The notes: a model not told the origin generated them from the letters alone. Positions 33,573 through 44,991 are shown, numbered from the stretch's first letter. The stretch is DNA of 64,000 bases from Terfezia claveryi (GCA_015179025.1 WHUX01000070.1:186001-250000), one strand, 5' to 3'. Program-made: numbers and translations.

Positions 33573-33977
33573 TGTTGGAATGACCTTGTAGGAGGCAGCA
33601 ACACTAGCGAGCAGATAAGATAGCTAATGATCAACGAAGAGTCACTTCACCAGTATGAGAACGTATGAGTTGTATGAAAACGTTATGAGTTGCTTATTAC
33701 CTCTAAAGAAGAGGCAGTCAGGCCAGCTCTATATACACTTAAGGGATAATGCTAAAGACTAAGTATTGCTGGAAAGCAGGAAATGCTGGAGATACGTGAG
33801 TGTAGCAATGACATGAGTGGCCGACATGACATATGTTAATGAATGTCATTGTATGACCTGAGTGGCTGCAATGACATGAGTGGCCGACATGACATATGTT
33901 AATGAATGTCATTGTATGACCTGGTGGCCGCAATGACATGAGTGGCAGACATGTGTGAACTCACGTGCTTTTCAACG
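33573..33977 (-). repeat. LTR (5' LTR in element orientation)
   Basis: Direct repeat of 32400-32799, with the same internal minisatellite and small indels near its start. Confidence 0.85.
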
Positions 33978-34105
33978 TACATACCACGACTACGGATATA
34001 GCAGTTCTTATAGTATAAGAACCCCCTTGGCAGGAGGGTCTTGGCATAAGACTAGCCAGGGTACTTTAGCTGCGTGCAGGAAATCCCTTCCGTACAGCCG
34101 CCATA

Positions 34106-35104
34106 CCCCTAAGCCCCGCCACCAAACTAGTTACTTTTCACCTAAATCACCCTTGCTATAACGGATTTTTGCTTATACAGTCTACCCTTGCTATAACGGA
34201 CGGCAGAAATCCAGGGCTTTCTGTCCGGTATAGCAAGGGTTCCGGTATAGAAAATGGCGCTAGCCCTCAGCAGGGGCTGACCAGTCACGTGGGTTCTGAG
34301 AACTCCCATATTGTCCTCCAATAAGGGTATTTCGAGTCACATTAAGCCTAACAGAGTAGATTATTCAGCAACCAGACCTGCCTCAGCGAGGGAGAAATGT
34401 ATGGGGACAGCCCCTGCACTCCTCTACCACTCTGTCCGGTCCGGTATAGCGAGAGGCAATTTGCTGGTAAGAAATCCGGAAGCCTCTGGTCCGTCCGGTA
34501 TAAAAAGGAATCCGCTATAGCGAGGTCCGGTATAGCAAGGGTAGACTGTACCGGACTGGACAGCGAAGTTACTACTATCTACATATATTTTGCCCTTGCT
34601 ATAACGGAATCCTTAAGTAGACACTGCTCCAGAACCGGGTATTGAGATGTTTGCTCCTTTTACTTCCATGAATCGACTGCTGTAACATCAACCTCAAGCC
34701 ATTTCTTACTATGTATCACGTAAGATGTCCGACAATGTGGATGTTGGTACAGCTCGACCTTGCTTTATATTAGGATCTCTACCAACATAGATTTACCATT
34801 CTTCATACCTCAGAGTCTAAGAAATGATTTCCAAATTCACTCAATTTCTCCTTCGCATGCTTAGGATCTTGTCGCTTTTTACAGATCTGGTGCTTCTCTA
34901 ATATGGTGAGCGCTGAACGCTTTTGTTGCACGCAACATGTTGACTGATGAGCTTAATGTTCAAATATACGGAAGTTGAAGAATTTTCCTTCTTTGGTAAC
35001 TTTTGTCTTGTCCCACGTACCCTTGTATTATTTCATACCGGAACCTTGCTATACCGGACAGAAATGGCTGGATTTTGGTCGTCCGGTATAGCAAGGTTAG
35101 ACTG
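34106..35104 (-). mobile_element. Pogo-like (Tc1/mariner) element remnant, copy A
   Basis: The right end GGTATAGCAAGGTTAGACTG (to 35104) is followed by TA; the left end is truncated near 34106. It shares nearly identical sequence with 45350-45996 over several hundred bases. On the minus strand (about 34680-34930) a decayed transposase N-terminus can be read (VPTSTLSDILRDT), resembling the CENP-B/Tigger helix-turn-helix of pogo transposases. A MITE is inserted within it (34178-34548). Confidence 0.7.
34178..34548. mobile_element. MITE with 24-bp TIRs, TA target site
   Basis: 371 bp. The left TIR begins CAGTCTACCCTTGCTATAAC and the right end is its inverted repeat with one mismatch; both ends adjoin TA (34176-34177 and 34549-34550). 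The related copy B reads TTTTTGCTTATACCGGACTGG (about 45414-45434) with no insert, giving the empty site. TIR similarity to the host element suggests mobilisation by the same pogo-type transposase. Confidence 0.88.
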
Positions 35105-35212
35105 TATGTCGAGGTTCACTATAGCCAGGTTTACCTGTACACGCCCAGTACCCAGTACACCGCAGCCTGCATACCCGGCTTACCCAACTTGTCAATTATA
35201 AAACGAATACCA

Positions 35213-35261
35213 GGGTCGATTCTAGTCTGGCTTGCACTAGCCTCTCGGTAGATGGGTCGAT
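35213..35261 (+). mobile_element. TAGTCTGG micro-insertion (about 33 bp)
   Basis: 8-bp repeats GGGTCGAT at 35213-35220 and 35254-35261. The insert starts TCTAGTCTGGCTTGCACTAG; two bases precede the usual TAG start. The inner part CTTGCACTAGCC matches the copy near 31536, which lacks a clear duplication. Confidence 0.7.
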
Positions 35262-36271
35262 ACAACATTTGCAACTGGCTCTTTCATTAAGCGGTTTGAA
35301 GATTCATATGTTAACTTTGTGAGGTCTATCCAAAACTTTGCCTATCCTGTCCATTTCAACCCAAAAGTCTGGTCTGGAATACGATGGTCAGGATGAGACA
35401 ACCCTTCCTATAGTGGAGATGCAATACGTTATCCCAATCTATCTCCTTTACCCTTTCAATATGGTTGAGGGGTTGCTGAAACAAAGATTCATATTGTGGA
35501 TACTACCCCATGGATGAACATGAAAGAAGGCGATTTAGAGCAGTGGTCGCTTATACCAATTCACTCAACGAATGCCGTTTATACGTTGAGGCTCACCCCC
35601 ATAGGACATGGTCTACCGTACCTTCAGCCAAGGCTTTGAACGATATCTTGCGACTAATCCACGAATGGAGTGCGCAGATCTGGGGGAGCTTGATGGCAGG
35701 GTAACTAGAGGAATTCCCCCTCATGGGACTGTGCGGTTGAGAGAGGCAGATGCGAGAAAAGACAGGATGTTAAGGGAGGAAGGAAGGGCAAGAGAAAATA
35801 AGCTACGAAAGAAGTTTGTCTGGTGATTGACGTACTTGCATGCCGTGGGTGATAAACGAAGCAGCTCTTGCCATGTCGAGCCTAAGAAGGCCTTGTGCTG
35901 TTCACTATTGCAGAAATCTAGTAAATCAGACCCCACGATCTTTTCCTGTCCTTGCTAAACTTAAAGCTGACGCTTCCAATTGCTGAGGTTGTACAAACCT
36001 CGTGTGTAACGCCGGGTCTATTCGGTGTGCAACCTGAGTCCCTCTCACATTGCCAGTCTAATCTCAAGTAGCGTATACGATGTCTCTCTTCGATGCAGGG
36101 GATCAAGTATAATGGTTTTCCACTCCCCTATCCATGAAAACTCACCATTAATACTCTCTTTACCTCCCCTGAGGGGAACGCGTGGTTTCCTGCCCAATGT
36201 TCGAAAGCTCGCCGGTATTGTTCACTCCTTAGAAACAGCTTATTTGTTTCCTGATCTTTTTGCCGACTCGG
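35262..36271. other. Intergenic region with an unidentified ORF
   Basis: A 64-codon plus-strand frame (35510-35704, starting MDEHERRRF) and an overlapping frame ending in a charged helix (to 35826) are unidentified. The promoter and leader of the next gene should lie in 35830-36271. Confidence 0.4.
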
Positions 36272-38569
36272 ATGTGGTCATCAGTCCCTTCGGCCAGGGC
36301 GTCCTTGCCCAGGCCGAGCCTCACTCTTTTAATTATTCTCGGCACTGTATCCAATGCTTCGGCACAGGCGATATGGATGCAATTCGCGCCGGTATCGCCA
36401 GCACTGAATACTACGGATGATTTCTTAATTCCATTCACACTGGGCTCCAATAAGCAAGTCGTCAACCTTGCCCCTTCACTAACCCAAACTGAAACATCAA
36501 TAATTGGCCCTAAAGCGTGTACACCGCCAGGGCAGAAGGACCCAAAAGATAAATGTATATTATATCGTGGAGGGGCCTTTGAGGAGTCAAAAACCACCGA
36601 TTTCAATGCCGGCTCTGATGAATTCAACTACAAAAATCCGACGTTCGGTACATACTCAAATGGCCATATGGGCAAGGATACTGTGTATTTGAATGGGGGT
36701 GATGGAAGTTTGGAAGTCAACGATTACCAGTTCGCCGTCATTGAATCGAGCAACATGACAAGTGGTATGTTGGGTTTGGGAAAAGACTCGACATTCCTAA
36801 AAAGGCTGTATGATGACGGAAAAATTGCAAGTCGGTCCTTTGGGCTTCATGTTGGTATAGATATCTGGAACCATCCATGGCCAGTTCTGAACCCTACATT
36901 CGATGAATCGGGCAACAAGCCTACGTCTAAGGATGACCTCAATACTGGGAACGGAAAGAGGGCTGCGGAAACACACAAGAGTTTTATCCGCCAGGAAACA
37001 GGCGACAATCAACTGCCCATCCGTGAAAGTCACAAGTTTCCAGGGTCTCTCACCCTGGGCGGTTATGACAAAACTAAGATTTTCAATAAGACAAAGCCAA
37101 TCAATGTGCCAATTGCCGACGATGGTTCACTCCAACTTTCATTAACCAGGATCGTGGCACGCAATATCCATGCAGATAGCCCATTTGACCTCATCTCAAA
37201 ACCCTTGAGCGTGGTTATTGATGCAGACACCCCCCACATGTACTTCCCACGGAACATATCTCGTAATATAGGAGGGATCTTCAGCGCCGTCTATGGTGAA
37301 CCAGGAGAGGATTTCTTTTATACAAACCTGGCGGATAGAGAAAAGTATCTGGGGAATCTCACCATGACTTTTACTGCACCGGATGGGAAGGGCGATGAAA
37401 TTGAAATTTTGATACTACCAACAGTTTGGTATCAACCTATTGGGTACATGAGGAATTTTGGATTGGTTGGGAATGACGAATACAATTACTATGCCCCAAT
37501 AAGGGAGTGGGCACAGGATCCGAAGTCCATACAAATTATCCTTGGGAGATCGTACGTATCAGCACTGGATACTTTAAAGGAGATTCTAATTGAAACCAAA
37601 AATAGATTTCTTAAAGCAGCCCATCTTTTTGTCAATTATGACACAAATAAATTTCAGCTTGCTCAAGTGGCATATACCAATAGTACCCAGGACATCGTCA
37701 CTGTGGCAGCTGATCAAGACACACCTAACGATAATGCACCTACTGGAAATTCAAATGAAAACTCAAAAAATGGCCCACAAGATGGCGGGGGGAATATGGG
37801 AGTTCCTATACCGATCCTTGTGGGCGCACTTGGCGGTGGTATCGTCTTTATTGTAGCTCTTGTCCTTATTCTTTGTTGTCTCAAGAAACGACGGAACAGG
37901 GAAAAGACTAAGCAGCATCAACAGCTTGAAGATAGGCCCAACACTGGTACAAGCGATCTACCAATAGGTGGGCGTATGGAAATGGACGGCGATAACGTTG
38001 CAATGGTGAAACTCAACCGCCCAACCACAGCTGCTTCCCATGCAGAATCTCATGCAGAGCTACCTGTGACGAAATTCAAACCCACACCTCCTGAACTTCC
38101 CTCTACGGATGTGTATAAGAAAGCAGAGCTTGGAGCAGCGGCACGTACCTATGTGGAACTCAGGACAAAGACTGGTTATCATGAGATGCCATCAAATACA
38201 GTCTTGTCGACCACTCCTCAACAGGCTCACCCTCCTGTTTCTCCAAATCTAGCTAAATATCCATCTCCATCTCAGTTCCCGCTACCAAGCACGCCGTCAA
38301 CCCCTGGCTATCCTGGTTACAATTACCAGCACCAGCAATATCCACCACCTACTGAGCCCCCATCACCAACTTGGCAACAATACCCAGGCCCACCTCCGCC
38401 AAATATGTTCCCAGCGAGGTACGTGCCGCCGCCACCCCCCCCAAATCCGCCATCACCGGGTTCGCCGTATAAATATGCTCCTCATCAATTCCCGGGGCAG
38501 ATATATCAACCGCATCCTATTCCGACACTAAACCCACTTCAGCGTACCAGCCTGCATGAAATGGCGTGA
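36272..38569 (+). CDS. Aspartic-protease-like single-pass membrane protein
   Basis: Single exon, 765 aa from the ATG at 36272. A signal peptide (SLTLLIILGTVSNASA) is followed by an ectodomain of ~480 residues with the fold pattern of pepsin-family A1 proteins (GMLGLGKDSTFLKRL, FPGSLTLGGYD, LSVVIDADTPHMYFP, IILGRSYVSALD). Next come a linker, a transmembrane helix around residues 512-537 (VGALGGGIVFIVALVLILCC), a KKRRNR stop-transfer and a long proline-rich cytosolic tail (PPPPPNPPSPGSP). The first catalytic D-[TS]-G is not seen (N-L-A-P-S instead) and the second region has D-A-D-T-P. It is therefore probably not an active protease and may act as a cell-surface or wall-sensor-type protein. Confidence 0.82.
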   Translation: MWSSVPSARASLPRPSLTLLIILGTVSNASAQAIWMQFAPVSPALNTTDDFLIPFTLGSNKQVVNLAPSLTQTETSIIGPKACTPPGQKDPKDKCILYRGGAFEESKTTDFNAGSDEFNYKNPTFGTYSNGHMGKDTVYLNGGDGSLEVNDYQFAVIESSNMTSGMLGLGKDSTFLKRLYDDGKIASRSFGLHVGIDIWNHPWPVLNPTFDESGNKPTSKDDLNTGNGKRAAETHKSFIRQETGDNQLPIRESHKFPGSLTLGGYDKTKIFNKTKPINVPIADDGSLQLSLTRIVARNIHADSPFDLISKPLSVVIDADTPHMYFPRNISRNIGGIFSAVYGEPGEDFFYTNLADREKYLGNLTMTFTAPDGKGDEIEILILPTVWYQPIGYMRNFGLVGNDEYNYYAPIREWAQDPKSIQIILGRSYVSALDTLKEILIETKNRFLKAAHLFVNYDTNKFQLAQVAYTNSTQDIVTVAADQDTPNDNAPTGNSNENSKNGPQDGGGNMGVPIPILVGALGGGIVFIVALVLILCCLKKRRNREKTKQHQQLEDRPNTGTSDLPIGGRMEMDGDNVAMVKLNRPTTAASHAESHAELPVTKFKPTPPELPSTDVYKKAELGAAARTYVELRTKTGYHEMPSNTVLSTTPQQAHPPVSPNLAKYPSPSQFPLPSTPSTPGYPGYNYQHQQYPPPTEPPSPTWQQYPGPPPPNMFPARYVPPPPPPNPPSPGSPYKYAPHQFPGQIYQPHPIPTLNPLQRTSLHEMA

Positions 38570-39179
38570 GGTATTAAGGATATGATCTTCTATAGAGAAA
38601 AGTGATATCGTTATGATGTGGTTCATTTGCGTGTGGTCTGGGAAACAGTGGAGGGTTTGGTATTGGTAAATGCATCTTGCTTTGGTTAATTGGGGCTGGC
38701 ATATTCTTAGGAGGTCTTTTGATTTATAATATTTGTCGGCCACGCTTAAGCGTGTTAAGAGTGATGTTGCACTTAGCATTTTGATTTGAGACATTGATAG
38801 AAGGGGTGCGAGCTTACCCTGAAATCCCGATTACTGGGTAGAGACTACTGATTACCGGAGTTCCGGGGTTCCTTATTGTTAGGAACACGCTCACAACTTT
38901 CCCTTCAATCAGATATGCCCTGGGCTTCATCTTGCCTACACCTTTGAATAGATACATTACCAAGTAGTACTTATATCGAGATATAGACATCTCAAGATCA
39001 ATTTCTATTCGACTCTTTGCCCCAAATGTAATAGTGTGACGCAGAGATACAATGCCAGCAGGTGTGTATCACATATTCTCGAACTCAATGGATCTGTATA
39101 CCATCTAATTCTGCCCTGCAATCAGATATCATCGCTATTTAGTCTTTTTTTTTCTTGCCTTAACACTGAATCTTTTATT
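38570..39179. other. Intergenic region
   Basis: About 600 bp; nothing recognised. Confidence 0.4.
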
Positions 39180-40770
39180 CTTCTACTAGACCAAGTCTTA
39201 GTTTCCCTAGAGCCTGTTGTAATAGCTCACCACCAACGGCTCTATCTAACCCCTCCAATACAACTCACCCATCCCACCACCTTAACATGGGATCTCAAAA
39301 TCTTCCCCTCGCCTCCGCCAGCCCATCTAGTTTCAGTACTCACCTTGATGACATCCCCAGCCACTCCCATCGACCCTAACACGCACATAATTACCCTCAA
39401 CTACCGCCTGCATCCCATCTTCATTGATGCAAGAAACTCGTACTAGAACCCCTCAATCGTTAGCCTTCCTTCGGGTGCTCCGGCAGAGTATCTACTCGTA
39501 TCACGGGTTCTTAAAAATGGGTTGTATCAACAGACTAAAGCCTGCTATGCAAATTGGACAGAGGAATACCAGTCCCTGAACTGTATAGGGGAGTTGATGA
39601 TGCTCGATATTACACCTACAGCTGCCAGGTTATGCGGGCAGGTTAATAGTAGTGCGTGGGAGGTGTTGGCCAATATTCCGGGGCTGCATGATGGAAGAGT
39701 TATGTGGACGGATAGGGGGAGGTTTTGATGATCGGGGAGACGCAGTATTCCACCCATTCGCTCTTCAAAGACATTGAAAGTGGGCTAAATTGGGGAGTAG
39801 ATCGAGATATATGTGTTTCTCACTTTCACTGTTGACGCTGTCGGCCCCGGGAGAATACTATCCTCTACACGCCCTCCACCTAACTCACCAATCTCATATC
39901 CGGTATTGACGGAGTTAAGACGACCATCCCCTTACGCAACTATGGAGAAAAACTGGCTCTTGTTGTTCTCCCCAGACTACGGAGCATATGCACAATACGA
40001 GCTATCTCCGGGCAAACGCACATTCGCAAAACTAATCGGTAACGGATACGTCACACAGAACTTAACCAGCCCATCAGAAGCTCCCTACCTAGGTTTTCAT
40101 ACCCAGTTACCCTCAACCCCGATGCCGAGCATGAGTCTCGAAGCGGGATTAAAAAGGATGGGTGGCACCAGGCAACGAATTCCCTTCGCTTAGTACTTTG
40201 TGATAAAGGGGACTTGGAGTGCCAGGGAGTTGAGGGAATGGACGTATTTATTGCAGTAGTGCAGAGAAAACGACATAATCGGCTTGGGCTGGTAAGTAGG
40301 TATGAGCGGGTTGTGGTTGTTTGGGAGGGAAAACCACATTTAGGATAGCGAATATTGTTTGAGGGAGAAGATGGGGGTTTTCACAAGACACTAGCACTAT
40401 AGTTTTGCCAAAAGGTGTTATAAAGCAAAATGGTGAGAATGGGGCAATGCCATTCTCGACAACATTGGAGGCAATACCACCTTCAACAGCTACAGTTACC
40501 CTGAATACGTCAGCAGATTCATTAGGTAAACGTAGATTCCGGCAACATCTCACTTTCATGGTTTCTATCGCATTTGATCACTCACGTAGAAGAAAGGAGG
40601 AAGGTATGGATAGTAATGTGGGGAAGAATTCTAAAGAGATGTATGTGGGATATCTCGATGATTATTTGATTGCTGGGATGGGCATTGGTGATGAAGATAT
40701 GGGTGTGGTTAGGGTGAGAGTCCGGGAACTTGTGGCTAGGATTGCGGCCTGCCCTGGGTTTGAGAATTGA
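39180..40770 (+). pseudogene. Multiply broken conserved fungal protein gene
   Basis: Fragments in successive frames follow the order of an uncharacterised conserved fungal protein: LYQQTKACYANWTEEY..LDITPTAARLCGQ..SAWEVLANIPGLHDGRVMWTDRG, a shift near 39720, VLMIGETQYSTHSLFKDIESG, a shift near 39810, FLTFTVDAVGP..MEKNWLLLFSPDYG..GNGYVTQNLT, a shift near 40160, WHQATNSLRLVLCDKGDLEC..RYERVVVVWEGKP. A stop at about 40347 and a further change of frame precede the final YLDDYLIAGMGIGDEDMGVV (to 40770). Four or more lesions at places without good splice sites argue for a pseudogene rather than introns. A glycosyltransferase-type role is only a guess. Confidence 0.6.
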
Positions 40771-41303
40771 GGAGTGGGTAGGTGGAATAAAGATGGGTCT
40801 GATATTATTGCTTTGAATTCTGCCTTTATGCAGGTGGACCACTATTCTCCTTGTTAACGCACTTCACATTAACACTTTTATGAGTATGGCTAGACTAGTT
40901 ACGTATTAGAAAAAGTCTGCTTCCTGCCTAAGCTCTGTGAGAGAGAGTGGGGGGTTAGATAAAAACCGGGTCCGCTGCTTCCCTACTCAGGCTTATGATT
41001 TCCCCCCAGCAGAAGCCTAAAGAGGATACTAGGAGATTTGCCAAAAAAATTTATATTCTAATCGAGTTCCGGGCGCCGTGGCCACACGGCGTTTTCTGCC
41101 ATTGCTGTCACCTTCACCTCCCCTCGGCAGACTATGTAGAGACAACTCCATATGAACCATGGGCCCTAGAAATGAGAGTAAATGGATATATTAAGTGCAA
41201 TTTCGCCAAACCATAACCAACCCATATCTATGAGATAGGTACAAGTACTCAAATAAAAAACATTCCGCTTCTCTTTACACTCCCCATGCTTCTCCCAGTA
41301 GCC
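40771..41303. other. Intergenic region
   Basis: About 530 bp between the relic gene and the 3' end of yif1; no feature seen. Confidence 0.4.
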
Positions 41304-42444
41304 TTACTTCCCCCCCACACTCGGGCTCCCTTCTGGTCTTGACGAAAGGATCCACATGAAAAAGAACTGCACGACATAGCTATAAAAAAACAAGAACTGC
41401 GTTCTCCGGTTCTTCTGCGACCGCGCCATAGCGTAGGTTGTGCCTCTGGGGTTATCGGCGGTGTTATCTGGTAGGAGAACGTACTTCAGACTCCGTAGCT
41501 GCCATCACAATTAGCAAGAGATGCTATCGCGAAGTGCAAGACTTACCAAGAAAAACGCTAGTGAAGCAAAAGTATACAGAAACGACCCCCAAGTAATCAC
41601 ACTCGACCCCAATCTCGACGCCGCCATGTTTACGATTATTCCCACGAACTTGTACCCAGAGTAGGCTACTAGATCGAGTAACTGCGACTCGTTACTGATG
41701 TTGAGGAGGTAGCATCCGAGTTTCAAGCCGAGGATCTCAAAAATCACGATGGCGAAGGCGGTGGTGGCTGTGCGGCCGAGGAGTTCGGGTTGGAAGTTGC
41801 CAGCGAGACCGGCGAGGAGGGTCGAGAGGAGAATGTATGTTACGAAGGCCATTACAGGGATATACATATCTGGGGAATTGATGTCGTCCCGTGGTGGGAG
41901 GAAGTATGCCTCGGCCTGCCCACTAGAATTTGTTCGTTGCCCGCCGGTGCGGGACCATGGTTTGTGCCGCCAGGGGAAGAGTACGAGACCGAGTTTATTG
42001 AGGACGTAGCCGTTCGTGACGTTGAAGTAGTGCTTTAGGGCAGTAACGTTGATGTATCTGAATAACTGCCAGCCCGTTAGCAGCTATCTCCAAATTCTCC
42101 CCCAGGCCCCGCCCCTACACACACTTCATACCAACAAGAAAATCAACAGCAAAACCTACATTATGCTCCACATACTCCTGCCCTGCCATATACGCAGTCC
42201 TGCCAACCTGAAACCCCATCTGCGCTGTATGATCATTGAAAAATCCACCATACGCTGGGTGAATCGGCGTCGTCCCCGGCTGTGGGACGTGCGAGCCCTG
42301 CGGACCACCATAATTACTATAACCCGACGCGGAGCCTGGCGGGGGAGGCGGCGAACGCATCATTGGAATTGTGGAGACATGTTGGGGGACGGGGTGGTGG
42401 AGGGGCGGAGATGCTGCCGTGGGCGGGTACCCTGGGCGCTGCAT
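41304..42444 (-). CDS. yif1: ER-Golgi transport protein Yif1
   Basis: Three minus-strand exons, 42444-42160, 42065-41547 and 41498-41304; 332 aa. Yif1 works with Yip1 and Rab GTPases in COPII transport between ER and Golgi. The N-terminal cytosolic part is proline-rich, followed by FFNDHTAQMGFQVGRTAYMAGQEY and, after splicing, FRYINVTALKHYFNVTNGYVLNKL..LFPWRHKPWSR. The membrane part has several hydrophobic helices (MYIPVMAFVTYILLSTLLAG, ILGLKLGCYLLNISNES, LVAYSGYKFVGIIV) and ends with LRSLKYVLLPDN and a final hydrophobic stretch. Length matches the family. The first acceptor (42066) was chosen because only it keeps the family sequence. Confidence 0.92.
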
Positions 42445-42757
42445 CGTCTTACGATGTGGGTTGGATTGGGAGAAAGTGTGGTGTGGCTAGGTAAGTATGT
42501 GGGAGGTGTAGGCTATGGGTGGTTTGGTTGGGGGCTGCCTGAGGTGCCTGATATTCCCGCTCCGTGGATGATATTATATTAGATGGTGACGTGGGGGAAA
42601 TTTAGATGCAACGTTGACCTTCGTTGAAACATTAGAGCCTGGAAGACAGGGTCAAAGCAGGGTCACGTGTAATGTATCCAAACTCTTGTATTTTCACCCA
42701 TTATAATTTGGATGAGATATATAACGATATCATTCTATGCTACAACAAAGTCCCCCC

Positions 42758-44991
42758 TTACATATTACCAAGTACCTTTGCAATCCCCCCGGTTTTCTCT
42801 TTGAGGCTTTGGCCGTAGGCGAATTGAATCAAACCTAGCACATATGTAATTTAGCAATTACCGTGAAGGCGCTGGCGAACTGCGGAAACATACCTTTGGT
42901 GAAGTTCCAGCTGTCTTCCGGTCTTGTAATTGGATAGTCAACAATCGGGGGAATTCCAGTGTTTATCAGTGAAGGCCACCGGTCCACAAGTACACTTTTC
43001 AGGTTACAGACATCACGGAGGCCCTCTTCTCCAGCAAACCGGCCATACCCTTTGGGTAAAGTTAGCAACATGAATCTCACACCTCATGAGACAATAGCCT
43101 TACCAGACCCACGTACACCACCAAATGGAAGACTCTGGTTAAGATAGAAGCTTGCAAAATCATTGACAGCAACCATTCCGCATTTCATCTCTCTAACAAC
43201 TCTGTCGATATGGGCTTGGTTCTTTCCATACACTGAACCGCCTAAGCCAAAGTTTGCAGAGTTTGCGATTTTGATTGCCTCATCGACATTTCGAGCCGGC
43301 ATCAACACGCAAATTGGGGCGAATGTCTCGTTTTGTGCAATTTCCATGTCCGAGGTAACATCTACGAGAAGTGTAGGCTGGAAGTAGTGACCCTTGGGAA
43401 ATTTCGGGTTGGTATATCTTTTTCCACCCACGAGGCAACGTGCTCCTTTGCCAACAGCCTCCTTAATCATTCTTTCCAATTTATCGAAGCAAGCAGGAGA
43501 GATCATGGCTCCCATATCGACTTGATCCTCATCAATTGCTGAGCCAAGCCTTAATTTTGAAATCCTTGGTTCCAAAATATCGATCAGTTGCTTGTATACC
43601 TTTGGCAAGGCAATGATCCGCTCAATCCCAATGCAGTTCTGAGATGCGCTCTGAAAAACACCCCGCATCAGCACACTACACAAGGACTTAAGATTCTTGA
43701 CGTCATCTAAAATGATATGAGCATCTTTTCCACCCAGCTCAACGCAAAGCGGGACAAGGTTTTTTGCAGCCGAGGAGGCAACATGATGGGCAACCAGGCG
43801 GGATCCAATAAACGTTATGTGCTGAATTCCAGGATGCGATGTAAGGTATGGTGCAACATCTGGCCAACACATGATAGGCTTTAACCTCTGATCAGTATAA
43901 TTTCCCCATCGAAGTTTTTTCATAAATATTGTACCTGAACGAGGTTAGGGTCGTGACCACAGGCTGACAGTGCCCCCTTAACGATACCGATATAAAATTC
44001 GGAGGACCAAGCAGTATTTTCACTACCCTTCACTAATAAATATTAGAAAAATATCATCTTACCCGGTACATATATATACATACCAATTATGCCATTACCT
44101 GCGAAAATTGAACTAACGATCGGCCCCAGAAGATTGTGAAACTACAGCTCCAGCATAAGTATAGTAATGGGAATAACCCTAGAAGCCGATGCCTACCGGA
44201 TAGCTAGACGCAAATTTAAGTAAAACCCAAATATATATGCTCGAGTAAGGGGTCTTACTTCCAAGATACAAGCGCAGCTACAACTCCAAGAGGCTCAAAT
44301 CGAACTTCCGCTTTTTTATAAACCATCATAAAAGAGGTAGGTCTTTTCTCAGGCCTCAATGCCCTCTCTCCGTAGTCCAGAAGATATTTGATTTTCTCAG
44401 TGGTCACAAGAATTTCTCCCAAGGCGGCATCCACGCGAGTCTTTCCAGAATCGAGGCAGGATGCTTGGACAATTGCATCCTGGTTTGCCAAAATATACCT
44501 GTAGTATCCGTTAGAGCTTGAACAAGATCCTCTCCAATGCCATAGAACCAAACCCTTGAAGTGTCCGTAGAACCTTTCTTCGCTCATCGAATGACGTCCG
44601 AGCCCATGATACTTGGGCCTTAGCGGCCTTCACGATAGCAGCATCAATATCGGCACATGAAGCTGGACGGACGAACCCAAGGAATTTTCCGCTAGCAGGA
44701 CAATAGCATTGAATGTCATTGCTGCCAGGAGCCTTTCCAAGAGTCAGCCAGGGTCAGTCCAGAGGCTACTCTGTCCCAAACCTTTATCGATGGGTTTTCG
44801 AGCACTTTCCCTTCCCAACCCGGATTACACTGCTCAGGGACCGGCACAGTGTATGGTACCCCAGCCCACTTGCTTGCTCGAACATTGGGTATGACCACTG
44901 TGGCGAGCACAATTGTAGCAACAGAGACGGCAATGGTGCTCAAATGCTCTGTTAGAGCTTCAAGGACTGCGACATGAATTCCTCCGGCCAT
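42758..44991 (-). CDS. msc7: Membrane-anchored aldehyde dehydrogenase (Msc7-like)
   Basis: Nine minus-strand exons: 44991-44782, 44732-44554, 44498-44259, 44203-44197, 44141-44084, 44032-43935, 43887-43104, 43049-42894, 42834-42758; 602 aa. An N-terminal transmembrane segment (residues ~18-40, LSTIAVSVATIVLATVVIP) precedes an aldehyde dehydrogenase domain: DSGKTRVDAALGEI, the segment SWNYPFHNLLGP, ITFIGS, VELGGKD (general-base Glu), QNCIG (catalytic Cys), ETFAPI, LPFGGVRGSG. The domain oxidises aldehydes with NAD(P). Yeast Msc7 is the closest named relative by architecture. Exon 4 is only 7 nt and supplies the last base of Asn plus Tyr-Pro; without it the reading frame is lost and the YP of SWNYPFHN is missing. 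Close neighbour of yif1 on the same strand (about 310 bp). Confidence 0.88.

Larger units (their letters stand above)
32400..33977 (-). mobile_element. Internally deleted copia-like LTR retrotransposon
   Basis: About 1.58 kb with two ~400-bp LTRs (32400-32799 and 33573-33977) in direct orientation and a 773-bp interior. LTRs start TGTTGG and end CAACA on the plus strand; the outermost base at 33977 is G instead of A. Read on the minus strand, a purine run GAGGAGGGG precedes the LTR at 32799, as expected of a polypurine tract. GGTTATGAGCCC follows the other LTR, in the position of a primer-binding site. The interior encodes one fusion ORF. LTRs differ by small indels, so the copy is not brand new. 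No clear 5-bp target duplication (GTATC left, GTACA or TACAT right). Confidence 0.88.

Noticed and set aside
34004..34022. 19-nt palindrome GTTCTTATAGTATAAGAAC
   Set aside because: Perfect but isolated; no neighbouring evidence of function.
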